A stretch of DNA of 64,000 nucleotides from Desulfolutivibrio sulfoxidireducens (GTDB taxonomy: Bacteria > Desulfobacterota > Desulfovibrionia > Desulfovibrionales > Desulfovibrionaceae). The translations under genes were made by a program, and so were the position numbers. Position 1 is the stretch's first letter, and every line of letters starts with the position of its first letter. The DNA is taken from assembly GCF_013376475.1 (NCBI RefSeq), contig NZ_CP045508.1, positions 372,001 to 436,000 of the forward strand. Direction: 5' to 3'. A model generated the notes under the pieces. The model was not told where the DNA came from and made no database searches. It saw nothing but the letters and a program-made list of their open reading frames with translations. Below are positions 44,028 to 52,112 of the stretch, in pieces.

Positions 44028-45104
44028 ATGAAAAACGATACGCAACCGCCCCGGCCGGCGTCCTGCTCGGAACACCTGTGCGCCACCCTGGATCGTCTGG
44101 GCGTGCCTCGGGAGTCCAAGTGGCGGGGCCTTATCCTCTACATGCGCAGCATCAAGGAATATGACTTCCTCGATGCCGCCCAGAAGGAACTCATCCAGAA
44201 ACTTGTAGTCAGCGTGCTCAAGGGCAAGGATTTTTCCGAGGCCAGGTTCCGTGAACTCGTGCGCCAGAACGAACGTATCCTGCATGATCCCTGGCGCAGG
44301 AAAATGGCCGCCACCCTCAAGGAGACGGCCAAGCTGGTGGGCGAGATGTACCAGCTTTTCGGACGCCGACGCGGCGACGTGGAGGACCTGGAGGCGACCA
44401 CGGTCCAGGCCGTGGAAAGCGGCAAGGAGATCGAGGAGGTCATCGGGAATATCCGGACGGGCTTTCGGGACATGCTTGCGATCATGGAAAAAGACGTGGA
44501 CATCCTCCAGGAACTGAGCCTCACCGATGCCCTGACCGGCATCGGCAACCGTCGAGCCTTTGACCAACTCGCCGGGGAGGCCCTGGAGACGGCCGGACGG
44601 CTCCATGATCCCCTGTCCCTGCTGATGATCGACATCGACCATTTCAAGGTGTTCAACGACGAGCACGGCCACCGCATCGGGGATCAGGCCCTGGCCACAG
44701 TGGGGTCGCTGCTCAAGGATTTTGCTGAGGACTACGCGACGAAAGACGGGGTGAACGTCACGCCGACCCGGTATGGCGGCGAGGAATTCACGGTGGTCCT
44801 GCCCGGGGTGGCCAAGGAGCAGGCCGGGGAGATGGCCGATATCCTGCGCAGCAAGATCGGACGCTATCATTTCGTGATCCGCGACGTGGGCGGACAGATC
44901 GTCAGTTCCGGAATCAAGATCAAGGTGAGCATCGGCGTGGCCGAACTGTTGACCGACTGCGGCATGGCCGCCGATCTGGCCCACCTGGTGGATGCGGCGG
45001 ACAAGGCCCTCTATCAGGCCAAGGCCCAGGGACGGGATCGGGTGTGCCTGTACGATCCCAGCCTGTCTTCCGAGTCCCTGCGCAAGAAGAACGGCCGGGC
45101 CTAA
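44028..45104 (+). CDS. GGDEF diguanylate cyclase (cytoplasmic)
   Basis: A 358-aa protein. Residues 1-165 are helical with coiled-coil character; residues about 165-345 form the GGDEF domain: LTDALTGIGNRRAFD, MIDIDHFKVFNDEHGH, the active-site RYGGEEFTVVLPG and VSIGVAE. GGEEF is a catalytically competent variant making c-di-GMP. No transmembrane helix. Co-directional with the cyclic-nucleotide-binding protein, which may be a partner; the PilZ protein at 5316-6224 is a possible c-di-GMP receptor. Confidence 0.92.
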   Translation: MKNDTQPPRPASCSEHLCATLDRLGVPRESKWRGLILYMRSIKEYDFLDAAQKELIQKLVVSVLKGKDFSEARFRELVRQNERILHDPWRRKMAATLKETAKLVGEMYQLFGRRRGDVEDLEATTVQAVESGKEIEEVIGNIRTGFRDMLAIMEKDVDILQELSLTDALTGIGNRRAFDQLAGEALETAGRLHDPLSLLMIDIDHFKVFNDEHGHRIGDQALATVGSLLKDFAEDYATKDGVNVTPTRYGGEEFTVVLPGVAKEQAGEMADILRSKIGRYHFVIRDVGGQIVSSGIKIKVSIGVAELLTDCGMAADLAHLVDAADKALYQAKAQGRDRVCLYDPSLSSESLRKKNGRA

Positions 45105-45106
45105 AG

Positions 45107-45124
45107 GCGCCTTCGCAAAGGCGC
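45107..45124. terminator. Short hairpin between convergent genes
   Basis: GCGCCTT/AAGGCGC stem with a four-base loop immediately after the cyclase stop, followed by TCTTT. A weak terminator. Confidence 0.4.
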
Positions 45125-45179
45125 GGTCTTTCGCTGGTGCGGCCTGAATCGCCCCCCCTGTCGCGGGGCGGACCCCATA

Positions 45180-45947
45180 TCAGGCCGCCCAGACCTCGCC
45201 GAGGAGGGTCTGGACCTCTTTTTCCCGGGCGCGGTAGAGGCCTTTGCACAGTTCCACAAGCCTGTCGCGGACCTCGGACAGGGGCGGCAGTTCCGGGATA
45301 TGGGGCAGGCCCAGGTCCTCGAAGACGATGGGCACGAAGGCCAGGTCCTTGTCGATCTTATGCGCGTCCCCGAGTGTGGCCCCGGAGATGCGCTCACGCT
45401 GCATGCCTTCCGGATCGAGGCTTTTGGCGAAGGCCAGTACGCTATAGGGCGACTGTCCCTCGTTGACCTCCTTGATCTCAGAGTTGATCTCCCCACACAA
45501 TTCCTTGACTTGCAGGTATCCCGGGATGGCGCGCATCTTGCGAACATCCAGGGGGTCGGGGGCGAAGGTTCCGTTGTTGTAGTCCGCGGCGGCCTGGTGC
45601 AAAAGTTCGTAGAGGCGCTCCACGGTCTTGACGTAGCGGCCGAGACCGGTCAGGGCCAAAGGACGGCGCATGGGGCGCAGTTCGTTGACGTTTTTGCAAT
45701 ACCACAGAATATCCGACGGGGCCGCCCCCATGGACTCGAAGAGGCGTTTGGCCTGTTCGTCGCACAGAAGCAGGCGGAACAGGGTGTGCCATTTGACCAG
45801 GGTCTCCATGCCCACCCGTCTGACCCGGACCACCAGCCGATAAAACTGGTCCAGTCCGTCCTCGAGATTCCGGCGGCGGGAGAAGAAATTCTCGGCCATC
45901 TCGGTCATGATTTCCGCGTGCAGGTCGTTTTGCAGGTCGGCACTCAT
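45180..45947 (-). CDS. Conserved-looking helical protein of unknown function, 255 aa
   Basis: A soluble, mostly helical protein: MSADLQNDLHAEIMTEMAEN, then charged heptad-like stretches through about residue 150 and a segment VLAFAKSLDPEGMQRERISG. No signal peptide, membrane helix, cofactor motif or known family is apparent. The start is the ATG at the beginning of the well-biased frame. It is convergent with one GGDEF gene and divergent from the next, so it could belong to the same c-di-GMP network, but nothing in the sequence demonstrates that. Confidence 0.7.
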   Translation of the reverse strand: MSADLQNDLHAEIMTEMAENFFSRRRNLEDGLDQFYRLVVRVRRVGMETLVKWHTLFRLLLCDEQAKRLFESMGAAPSDILWYCKNVNELRPMRRPLALTGLGRYVKTVERLYELLHQAAADYNNGTFAPDPLDVRKMRAIPGYLQVKELCGEINSEIKEVNEGQSPYSVLAFAKSLDPEGMQRERISGATLGDAHKIDKDLAFVPIVFEDLGLPHIPELPPLSEVRDRLVELCKGLYRAREKEVQTLLGEVWAA

Positions 45948-46215
45948 GGGCGGCTCCAGATGCGGCGAGGACGTTTGCGCCAGCCGCGCGGCGGTATGGA
46001 CGTGCCGGGGACGATCCCGCCCGGAGACGGGTCGTGTCTCGTTGCGTCCGGCGAACCTCTCCGGGTCACACGATTTTTACGGGGGAAACCCGGGGATGGC
46101 AAGCCGGAGGGTGGTCGTCGGGGTGGAATCGTCGCGGAGACAGGCCCTGAAAACGGCCGAGGGATGACAAGCTTTATTGCGTGGGGTATGCACGCGGGCA
46201 AGGGGGATCACGGCC

Positions 46216-47277
46216 ATGGACGATCATTGCATGACCAGGGCCCAACTCCTTGATGAGGTCCGTCTTTTGCGCGACAGGCTGGCCGTCCTGGAAAAAGACG
46301 GGCCGAAGTCCGTTTTCGTCCTGGAGAACGGACATGACGGCGAAAGTCGGTATCGGCGGCTTTTGGAATCGGTCACCGACTACATCTATACGGTCCGGGT
46401 CGAACCCGACGGCGCGTTTTCCACGGTCCACGGCCCGGAATGCCAGCGGGTCACCGGGTATACGCCTTCCGAGTACGAGGCGGATCCCCTGTTGTGGATC
46501 AACATGGTGCCCGAGGAGGACCGGGAGGCCGTGCTGGCCCAGGCCCGGGAGCTTCTTGGCGGCAGGGACGTCCCGCCCTTGGAGCATCGCATCGTGCACA
46601 AGGACGGGTCCGTGCGCTGGGTGCGCAACACCCCTGTGCTGCGCCGGGACATCCTGGGCAAGGTGACGGGATACGACGGCATCATCAACGACATCACGGC
46701 GCGCAAGGAGGCCGAGGAACAGATTCGTCGCCTGTCCATGCACGATGCCCTGACCGGGTTGCCCAACCGCGAGCACTACACCGTGCGCATGAAGCAGGCC
46801 ATATACCGGGCCGACAGGAACGCGGCCAAGGTGGCGGTGTTGTTCGTGGATCTGGACGGCTTCAAGAAGGTCAACGACCTTTATGGCCACGCGGCGGGGG
46901 ACGAGGTGTTGCTTGCCGTGGGGGAGCGACTCTTGCGGTGCGTGCGTAAGTCCGATCTGGTGGCCAGGATTGGCGGTGACGAATTCGTGGTCATGTTGGC
47001 CGATCTGGCCGATGCCTCGGATGCGGCCGGGGTGGCCGAGAAGATCGTGCGGGCGCTTTCGCGGCCGTTTCGGGCGGCGGGGGAGGTGTGCCGCATCGGG
47101 GCCAGCGTGGGCATCAGCGTCTATCCCGAGGATTGCCCGGCGTTAAGCCCGGAAGCGGCCGCGTTCGGGCTTCTGGCCCAGGCCGACGCGGCCATGTATG
47201 CGGTGAAACGGGCCGGTCGCGGCGGTTACCGGTTTCATGGCGCGCAACAAGCATGTTTTTTGTCCCCTCGTCAGTGA
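46216..47277 (+). CDS. PAS-GGDEF diguanylate cyclase
   Basis: A 353-aa soluble protein with an N-terminal coiled coil, a PAS domain (about 45-165; YRRLLESVTDYIYTVRVEPD ... HKDGSVRWVRNTPVLRRDI) and a GGDEF domain (about 178-345) containing MHDALTGLPNREHY, VDLDGFKKVNDLYGHAAGDE, the active site ARIGGDEFVVML and GASVGISVYPED. It should synthesise c-di-GMP in response to a PAS ligand. The ATG used has agggggat upstream; the frame begins 13 codons earlier without a site. A hairpin follows. Confidence 0.93.
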   Translation: MDDHCMTRAQLLDEVRLLRDRLAVLEKDGPKSVFVLENGHDGESRYRRLLESVTDYIYTVRVEPDGAFSTVHGPECQRVTGYTPSEYEADPLLWINMVPEEDREAVLAQARELLGGRDVPPLEHRIVHKDGSVRWVRNTPVLRRDILGKVTGYDGIINDITARKEAEEQIRRLSMHDALTGLPNREHYTVRMKQAIYRADRNAAKVAVLFVDLDGFKKVNDLYGHAAGDEVLLAVGERLLRCVRKSDLVARIGGDEFVVMLADLADASDAAGVAEKIVRALSRPFRAAGEVCRIGASVGISVYPEDCPALSPEAAAFGLLAQADAAMYAVKRAGRGGYRFHGAQQACFLSPRQ

Positions 47278-47303
47278 CTTTTTTCCCCGCACACCACGAT
47301 TTT

Positions 47304-47346
47304 CCGGGCAGGCCCTTTGCCGCCAGGCGGCGAAGGGCCTGCCCGG
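47304..47346 (+). terminator. Terminator-like hairpin after the PAS-GGDEF gene
   Basis: CCGGGCAGGCCCTTTGCCGC pairs with ...GAAGGGCCTGCCCGG, about 20 pairs with one mismatch. It belongs to the composite repeat that continues to 47463. Confidence 0.6.
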
Positions 47347-47357
47347 GGTCGAGGGGT

Positions 47358-47463
47358 CCGGGGGGAATGATTCCCCCCGGGCGGGGTCCGGGGCGGCAGC
47401 CCCGGCACGTCCGGATCCGGGGCGGCAGCCCCGGCTCGTCCGGATCCGGGGCGGCAGCCCCGG
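47358..47463. repeat. Composite GC repeat: AATGATT palindrome plus 29-bp tandem array (three units)
   Basis: CCGGGGGGAATGATTCCCCC(CGG) at 47358-47380 is followed by units starting at 47390, 47419 and 47448 (the last partial), each with GGGGCGGCAGCCCC then GGC(A/T)CGTCCGGATCC. Read on the opposite strand this is the same order of parts as at 23951-24158: core palindrome GGGGCTGCCGCCCC, GGACCCCGCC and the AATCATT palindrome. No gene lies in 47278-47602. Confidence 0.85.
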
Positions 47464-47602
47464 ATTGTCTTTTCGCCCGGTTTGTCTTGCCGCCATTGCA
47501 AAGTGTGTCCCGGAAAGATACAAAGTACCCAGAATCTCACACGGGAAGACGGCTGGGTTGCCGGCCTTGGCGGTGTGCCTGGGCGTTTGAGCGGGGGCGC
47601 GG

Positions 47603-50236
47603 GTGTTTCAAAAGATAACGAGTGTGTTGCGAGGCCTTTTCCGCGACGACGAGGCCGATTCGGCGTCCGAGCTTTCCGAGGAGGAAATCCAGGCCGAATT
47701 CAAGAAACGCTACCATCACTTCAAGCTGCTGCTCACGGCCAACAAAAAGGCCCTGGAGGTCATGTCCCAGATGGAGGAGGCCCTGCACGGCGGGTCCGCC
47801 TTCGGCATGGCCTTTATCCGTTCCCACTCCACAGCCGCCTCGGTCAACGTCTACAAGATCATCGAGCATCTGCACGTCATCGCCCCGGAGAAATACACGG
47901 AGCTTCATGCCCGCCTCAAGGACATCCAGAGGCATGTGGCCGCGATTCTGGAGAACACCGTCCCGCCTGTGGGCACGGAACTGACGTTGCCTCTGCGGGT
48001 CATCAACCGTGATCTGGCCGACCAGGTGGGCGGGAAGATGGCCGGCATCGGGGAGATAGTACACCGCACCGGCCTGCCCGTGCCGCCGGGGTTCGTGATC
48101 ACCACCCTGGCCTATCGCCGGCTTATCGAGCACAACGACCTGCGCGACGAGATAAACCGGCTTTTGCAGTCCGCCGGTCCCGACGATCAGGAAAACCTTC
48201 TGGCCTTAAGCTCGCGCATCCGCAATCTGATCACCATGGCCGAGGTCCCGGACGACGTGGCCCAGGCCATCCGCCAGTCCTACCGGGAGCTTTGCGAGCA
48301 GGCCGGCGAGGACGCCGCCGTGTCGCTTCGCAGCAGCGCGCTTGGAGAGGACGCGGCCGGCCAGACCTTTGCCGGGCAGTTCGCCACCAAGCTCAATGTG
48401 GCCGCCGACGACATGCTCGAGTCCTACAAGGAGGTGGTGGCCAGCAAGTACAGTCCGCAGGCCATGACCTACCGTCTGAACCGGGGCATTCCCGACGAGG
48501 ACATCGCCATGTGCGTGGGCTGCATGGCCATGGTCCGGGCCGAGGCCGGCGGGGTCATCTATTCCCGAAACCCCATCGACATCCGCGACGACTCCATCTT
48601 CATCCATTCCTCCTGGGGACTGCCCAAGACCGTTGTGGACGGGTCCGTGGCCTGCGACGAGTTCGTGGTCTCCCGCAACGGCGGCCTGAACCTGGCGGAC
48701 CGGCGTATCCGGAGCAAGGATCGGGTTTTCGTGTGCCACGCGGGCGAGGGCGTGTGCCTCATGGAGACGCTGACGGACAAGCGCGACGAGCCGAGCCTCC
48801 CCGATGAAACGGTCATGCGCCTGGCCGAGGCGGCCTTGGCCCTGGAGCGGATGTATGGCTCGCCGGTGGACATCGAGTGGGCCGTTGACGCGGCCGGCCG
48901 GCTCTTTTTTCTGCAGTGCCGTCATCTGGTGCAGATGGCGGCCCCGGTCGAGAACCAGGAACCACGACGCAAGGTCGCGGCCGGGGTGCTTGTTTGCGGC
49001 GGAACCACGGCCAGCCCGGGTGTGGCCTGCGGTCCGGTATTCGTGGTCAGGCGCGAGGCCGATCTGCTGCGGTTTCCACCAGGCGCGGTGCTGGCGAGCC
49101 TGGAGGCCCCGCCGCGCTGGGCCTCGGTCATCAACAAGACGGCGGCCATCGTCACCGAGAAGGGCGGCTCGGCCGGGCATCTGGCCAACGTGGCCCGGGA
49201 GTTCCAGGTCCCGGCGCTGATGGCCGTGACCGGGGCGCTTGCGGCCCTGGAGACCGGCATGGAGGTCACGGTGGATGCCGACGGCCGGGCTGTGTATCAG
49301 GGCCGGGTGGAGGAGGTTTTGGCCTATGCCCGCCCGCGCCGGGCCCCCGAGGGGCAGACTCCCATGCACGCCATTTTGCGCAAGGTCATGGACCACATCA
49401 CCCCGCTGCACCTTCTGGACCCGAACGATGCCGTGGAATTTCGTCCGGAGAAGTGCCGCACCCTGCACGACATCACCCGGTTCGCCCACGAGAAGTCCGT
49501 TTTCGAGATGTTCAGCTTTGGCCAGGACTTCCACTTCTCCAAGCGCGCCGCCAAGCAGCTCAAGTACAAGAAGACGGCCATGAAGTGGTGGTTCATCAAC
49601 CTCGACGACGGCTTCGTGCAGGATATCCCGGGCCGGTTCGTGACCCTGGAGGACATCTCCTCGGAGCCGGTGCATGCCTTGTGGACCGGGTTCACGGCCG
49701 TGCCCTGGCAGGGGCCGCCGCCTGTCGACGCCAAGGGGTTCGTGTCCATATTGGTGCGGGCCGCGTCCAATCCGCATCTGGAGGAGTCCGCCCAGTCAGC
49801 CTTCAGTGAGCGAAATTTTTTCATGATTTCAAAGCATTACATGTGTCTGAGTTCCCGCTTCGGGTTTCATTTCTGTACTGTGGAGGCCCTGGTGGACGAG
49901 CGTCCCCAGGAAAACTATGTGAGTTTCCAGTTCAAGGGCGGGGCCGCGGAATTCCTGCGCCGCCGCATGCGGGCCGAATTCGTGGCCGGCATTCTGGAGG
50001 ACCATGGTTTTTCCATCGATATCAACGAGGATTCGGTCTTTGCCAGGCGAAGCGGGGGTGGCCCCGCCGAGATGAACGAGGCCCTGCGTATTGTGGGCTA
50101 TCTTTTGATGCACACCCGCCAGTTGGACATGATCATGCACAACCGGGCCCTGGTGGCCAACTACCGCACGCGCATCGACGGGGAGATCCGCCGGGTTCTG
50201 GCTGAAAAGGCCGGCCCCGTGCCCTCGGCGACCTGA
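47603..50236 (+). CDS. PEP-synthase-like phosphotransferase with atypical C-terminal domain (paralogue B)
   Basis: An 877-aa protein. A helical N-terminal domain (1-120) precedes the ATP-binding module (about 135-445: VGGKMAGIGEIVHRTGLPVP, AVSLRSSALGED, FAGQFATKLNVAADDMLESY, VDIEWAVDAAGRLFFLQCRH), then the phosphohistidine domain (460-570) with His526 in EKGGSAGHLANVAREFQVP. As in the 15291-17828 protein, the PEP/pyruvate barrel is missing and a shared C-terminal domain is present (HDITRFAHEKSVFEMFS, RFGFHFCTVE, NYVSFQFKGGAAEFLRRRMR). It begins with GTG; no strong ribosome-binding site. It is monocistronic, after a repeat region and before a convergent receiver gene. The acceptor is unknown. 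Confidence 0.85.
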   Translation: MFQKITSVLRGLFRDDEADSASELSEEEIQAEFKKRYHHFKLLLTANKKALEVMSQMEEALHGGSAFGMAFIRSHSTAASVNVYKIIEHLHVIAPEKYTELHARLKDIQRHVAAILENTVPPVGTELTLPLRVINRDLADQVGGKMAGIGEIVHRTGLPVPPGFVITTLAYRRLIEHNDLRDEINRLLQSAGPDDQENLLALSSRIRNLITMAEVPDDVAQAIRQSYRELCEQAGEDAAVSLRSSALGEDAAGQTFAGQFATKLNVAADDMLESYKEVVASKYSPQAMTYRLNRGIPDEDIAMCVGCMAMVRAEAGGVIYSRNPIDIRDDSIFIHSSWGLPKTVVDGSVACDEFVVSRNGGLNLADRRIRSKDRVFVCHAGEGVCLMETLTDKRDEPSLPDETVMRLAEAALALERMYGSPVDIEWAVDAAGRLFFLQCRHLVQMAAPVENQEPRRKVAAGVLVCGGTTASPGVACGPVFVVRREADLLRFPPGAVLASLEAPPRWASVINKTAAIVTEKGGSAGHLANVAREFQVPALMAVTGALAALETGMEVTVDADGRAVYQGRVEEVLAYARPRRAPEGQTPMHAILRKVMDHITPLHLLDPNDAVEFRPEKCRTLHDITRFAHEKSVFEMFSFGQDFHFSKRAAKQLKYKKTAMKWWFINLDDGFVQDIPGRFVTLEDISSEPVHALWTGFTAVPWQGPPPVDAKGFVSILVRAASNPHLEESAQSAFSERNFFMISKHYMCLSSRFGFHFCTVEALVDERPQENYVSFQFKGGAAEFLRRRMRAEFVAGILEDHGFSIDINEDSVFARRSGGGPAEMNEALRIVGYLLMHTRQLDMIMHNRALVANYRTRIDGEIRRVLAEKAGPVPSAT

Positions 50237-50324
50237 TCCGGAACCACTTGCGCCGAGGCGAGCGCGCGGGAGACAAAAGCCCGGGGTGGCCCAGGCGGCA
50301 AACCGCCGTGAACGTCGCGACGAA

Positions 50325-50735
50325 TCAGATGTCCTCCGCCTCCACCAAGCCCAGACGGCGCAACACGGCCAGGACGGATTTTTCATCCACGGGCTTTTGC
50401 AGAAACGATGTGGCCTCTCCCAGGTACATGGCGTTATGCGTATCCTCGGCGTCCTCCAGGACCGAGGTGATGATCACCTTGGCCCGGCTGTCCTTGTCCA
50501 CCCCGAAGTCCCGTTCGATCTCGCGAATCTCGCGCAGGGCCTTGGGGCCGTCGATGACCGGCATGAGCAGGTCCATGAACACCAACGAATACGGTCTGTT
50601 TTCCTCCAGGGCCTTCTGGACGGCCATGACCGCCTCCTCGCCGTTCACGACCACATCGCAGAAGGCGTAGGGGTGCAGAATGTATTCCAGAAAGCTCCGG
50701 CTGTAGAAGTCGTCGTCGACGATGAGCGCTCTCAT
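50325..50735 (-). CDS. Single-domain response regulator
   Basis: A 136-aa receiver: acidic triad VDDD (7-9), acceptor Asp55 in LVFMDLLMPVIDGP, IITSV with the conserved Ser/Thr, and Lys in FLQKPVD. No output domain. The ATG is chosen because gggagg lies five bases before it, rather than a GTG two codons earlier. It is convergent with the PEP-synthase-like gene, mirroring the receiver found beside paralogue A, which hints at a functional pairing of receivers with these proteins. Confidence 0.88.
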   Translation of the reverse strand: MRALIVDDDFYSRSFLEYILHPYAFCDVVVNGEEAVMAVQKALEENRPYSLVFMDLLMPVIDGPKALREIREIERDFGVDKDSRAKVIITSVLEDAEDTHNAMYLGEATSFLQKPVDEKSVLAVLRRLGLVEAEDI

Positions 50736-50858
50736 TCGCACCTCCCTGCAAGGTTTCAGGGAAAGTCAAGAAAGACAATATGTTGAATGGGGTATTCCCT
50801 ACAAGGGGAAAAGTGGTTCTGTCAAGACGCGGGACCGGGTATTTTGTGTCGGATATGT

Positions 50859-51881
50859 TTATTGCGGCTCGACGCCCAGGACGATGGTGGCCAGACGACC
50901 CGAACAGTGACATTGGGACTCGTGGCGGCGGCTGTATTCCAGGCGGGTGCGCAGACAGGCCAGCTCACCGTTCTGGAATACCGCCCACACGTCACCGTAG
51001 CCCAGGCACGTGAAGTTCTCCCCGGACGCGCCCTGGGTCCAGGCGCCGGGCTCGCCCAGCAGGCCCCGGACGTCGGTCTGGGACATGCCCAGGCGCAACT
51101 GCCTTTCCGCGAACCTGGCCGTGTCGACCATGGCCCGCCGCGTCTTTGCGGCCTGGGCCTCGGCCGGGTCCCCGGCCGATCTGGCGGCCAGTTCGGCCTC
51201 GGAAAGGGCCGCCCGCCACTGGGCCACGGCCGCGGCCCGGACGTCCTGGTTTTGCGCATAAAAAGGGAGCTTCTGGCGCAGGCCGGCCAGGTCGGCGACA
51301 GCCCGTCCCGTCAACCGGATGACGAATCCGTCCTTTTCGGGCTCGATCTCCTCGCGGTCGGCCTCCACGCGCATCGTGCCCAGGGTGAAGGCGAAAAGCT
51401 CCTCGTCCGAGAGATCAAGTCCCAGCGAGGAGGCCGCGCCGCGCACCTGTTCGGCCATCTTGACGGTCAACCTGGAGCGGGCCTTGAGGAAACATTGCCG
51501 CCTGGCGTCAGCCTCGCTTGTTTTGGGGCCGAAGGCGCAGGTCACCCCCACTGTGGACAGGAGATCGTCGCGAGCGGGCGAGCGCACGGACGACCCCGGG
51601 GCGGGCGTGGTCCCGGAGGTGTCGGTTTGGCTCGGCTGGGGGGTGGGTTCGACGGCGGACTGGGCCAGGCCCGGGCCGGCCGGGAAGGCCGTAAGGAGCA
51701 GGCAGAAAAGGACGGCCGGCGCGAGATGTTTGCGGAAATACGCGGGGGGGAAGCCTCCGGCGGCCAAAGGGCTTCGCCCTTTGGAATCCCGCAAAAGTGG
51801 CGGGATGGTGGTGCGGGAGGCACTTCGGGGGACGAGGTGATGGGGATGACTGGATACGGTGATCACGTCGCGTCGTGACAT
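50859..51881 (-). CDS. Exported protein of unknown function with repeat-disrupted 5' region
   Basis: About 340 aa by this start. A signal-peptide-like segment (HLAPAVLFCLLLTAFPAGPG...AQ) begins about 48 residues in, so the true start is probably later or has been lost: no ATG, GTG or TTG lies between the signal region and a palindromic repeat at 51753-51792 that is translated as RDSKGRSPLAAGG. The mature part has a helical CFLKARSRLTVKMAEQVRG region and a C-terminal domain with LRLGMSQTDVRGLLGEPGAW and TCLGYGDVWAVFQNGEL, similar in style to SmpA/OmlA (BamE-like) modules. Four Cys sit near the C-terminus. The BamE-like reading is tentative. Confidence 0.55.
   Translation of the reverse strand: MSRRDVITVSSHPHHLVPRSASRTTIPPLLRDSKGRSPLAAGGFPPAYFRKHLAPAVLFCLLLTAFPAGPGLAQSAVEPTPQPSQTDTSGTTPAPGSSVRSPARDDLLSTVGVTCAFGPKTSEADARRQCFLKARSRLTVKMAEQVRGAASSLGLDLSDEELFAFTLGTMRVEADREEIEPEKDGFVIRLTGRAVADLAGLRQKLPFYAQNQDVRAAAVAQWRAALSEAELAARSAGDPAEAQAAKTRRAMVDTARFAERQLRLGMSQTDVRGLLGEPGAWTQGASGENFTCLGYGDVWAVFQNGELACLRTRLEYSRRHESQCHCSGRLATIVLGVEPQ
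51753..51792 (+). repeat. Dispersed palindromic repeat, copy 3
   Basis: Palindrome CCAAAGGGCTTCGCCCTTTGG less one base (51764-51784) flanked by GCCTCCGGCGG and AATCCCGC, as in copy 1 at 8312. It lies over the 5' part of the exported-protein reading frame on the other strand. Confidence 0.7.
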
Positions 51882-52056
51882 CCTGGAACCCGAATCTTGA
51901 GGATACGACACGAGGTGGGTCAGGGCGGCGGCCATGGGCATCCTGTCGGGGTTGAGGGTCGGGGAGGATACGGGGATAATGCAATATCGGTTCCAGTCTT
52001 GTTCAGAAGCGGTTTTTCGGAGATCGTGACGGCGGCGTCGGGCGGGCCACGAAAAA

Positions 52057-52086
52057 GCCCCTTCCGGCCAGACAACCGGAAGGGGC
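52057..52086 (-). terminator. Rho-independent terminator of the nuoJ-N operon
   Basis: On the minus strand GCCCCTTCCGG/CCGGAAGGGGC (11 pairs, eight-base loop) is followed by TTTTTC. It lies about 27 bases after the nuoN stop codon. Confidence 0.8.
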
Positions 52087-52112
52087 GTGAACAGTCGCGC
52101 GGCATCCGACCG

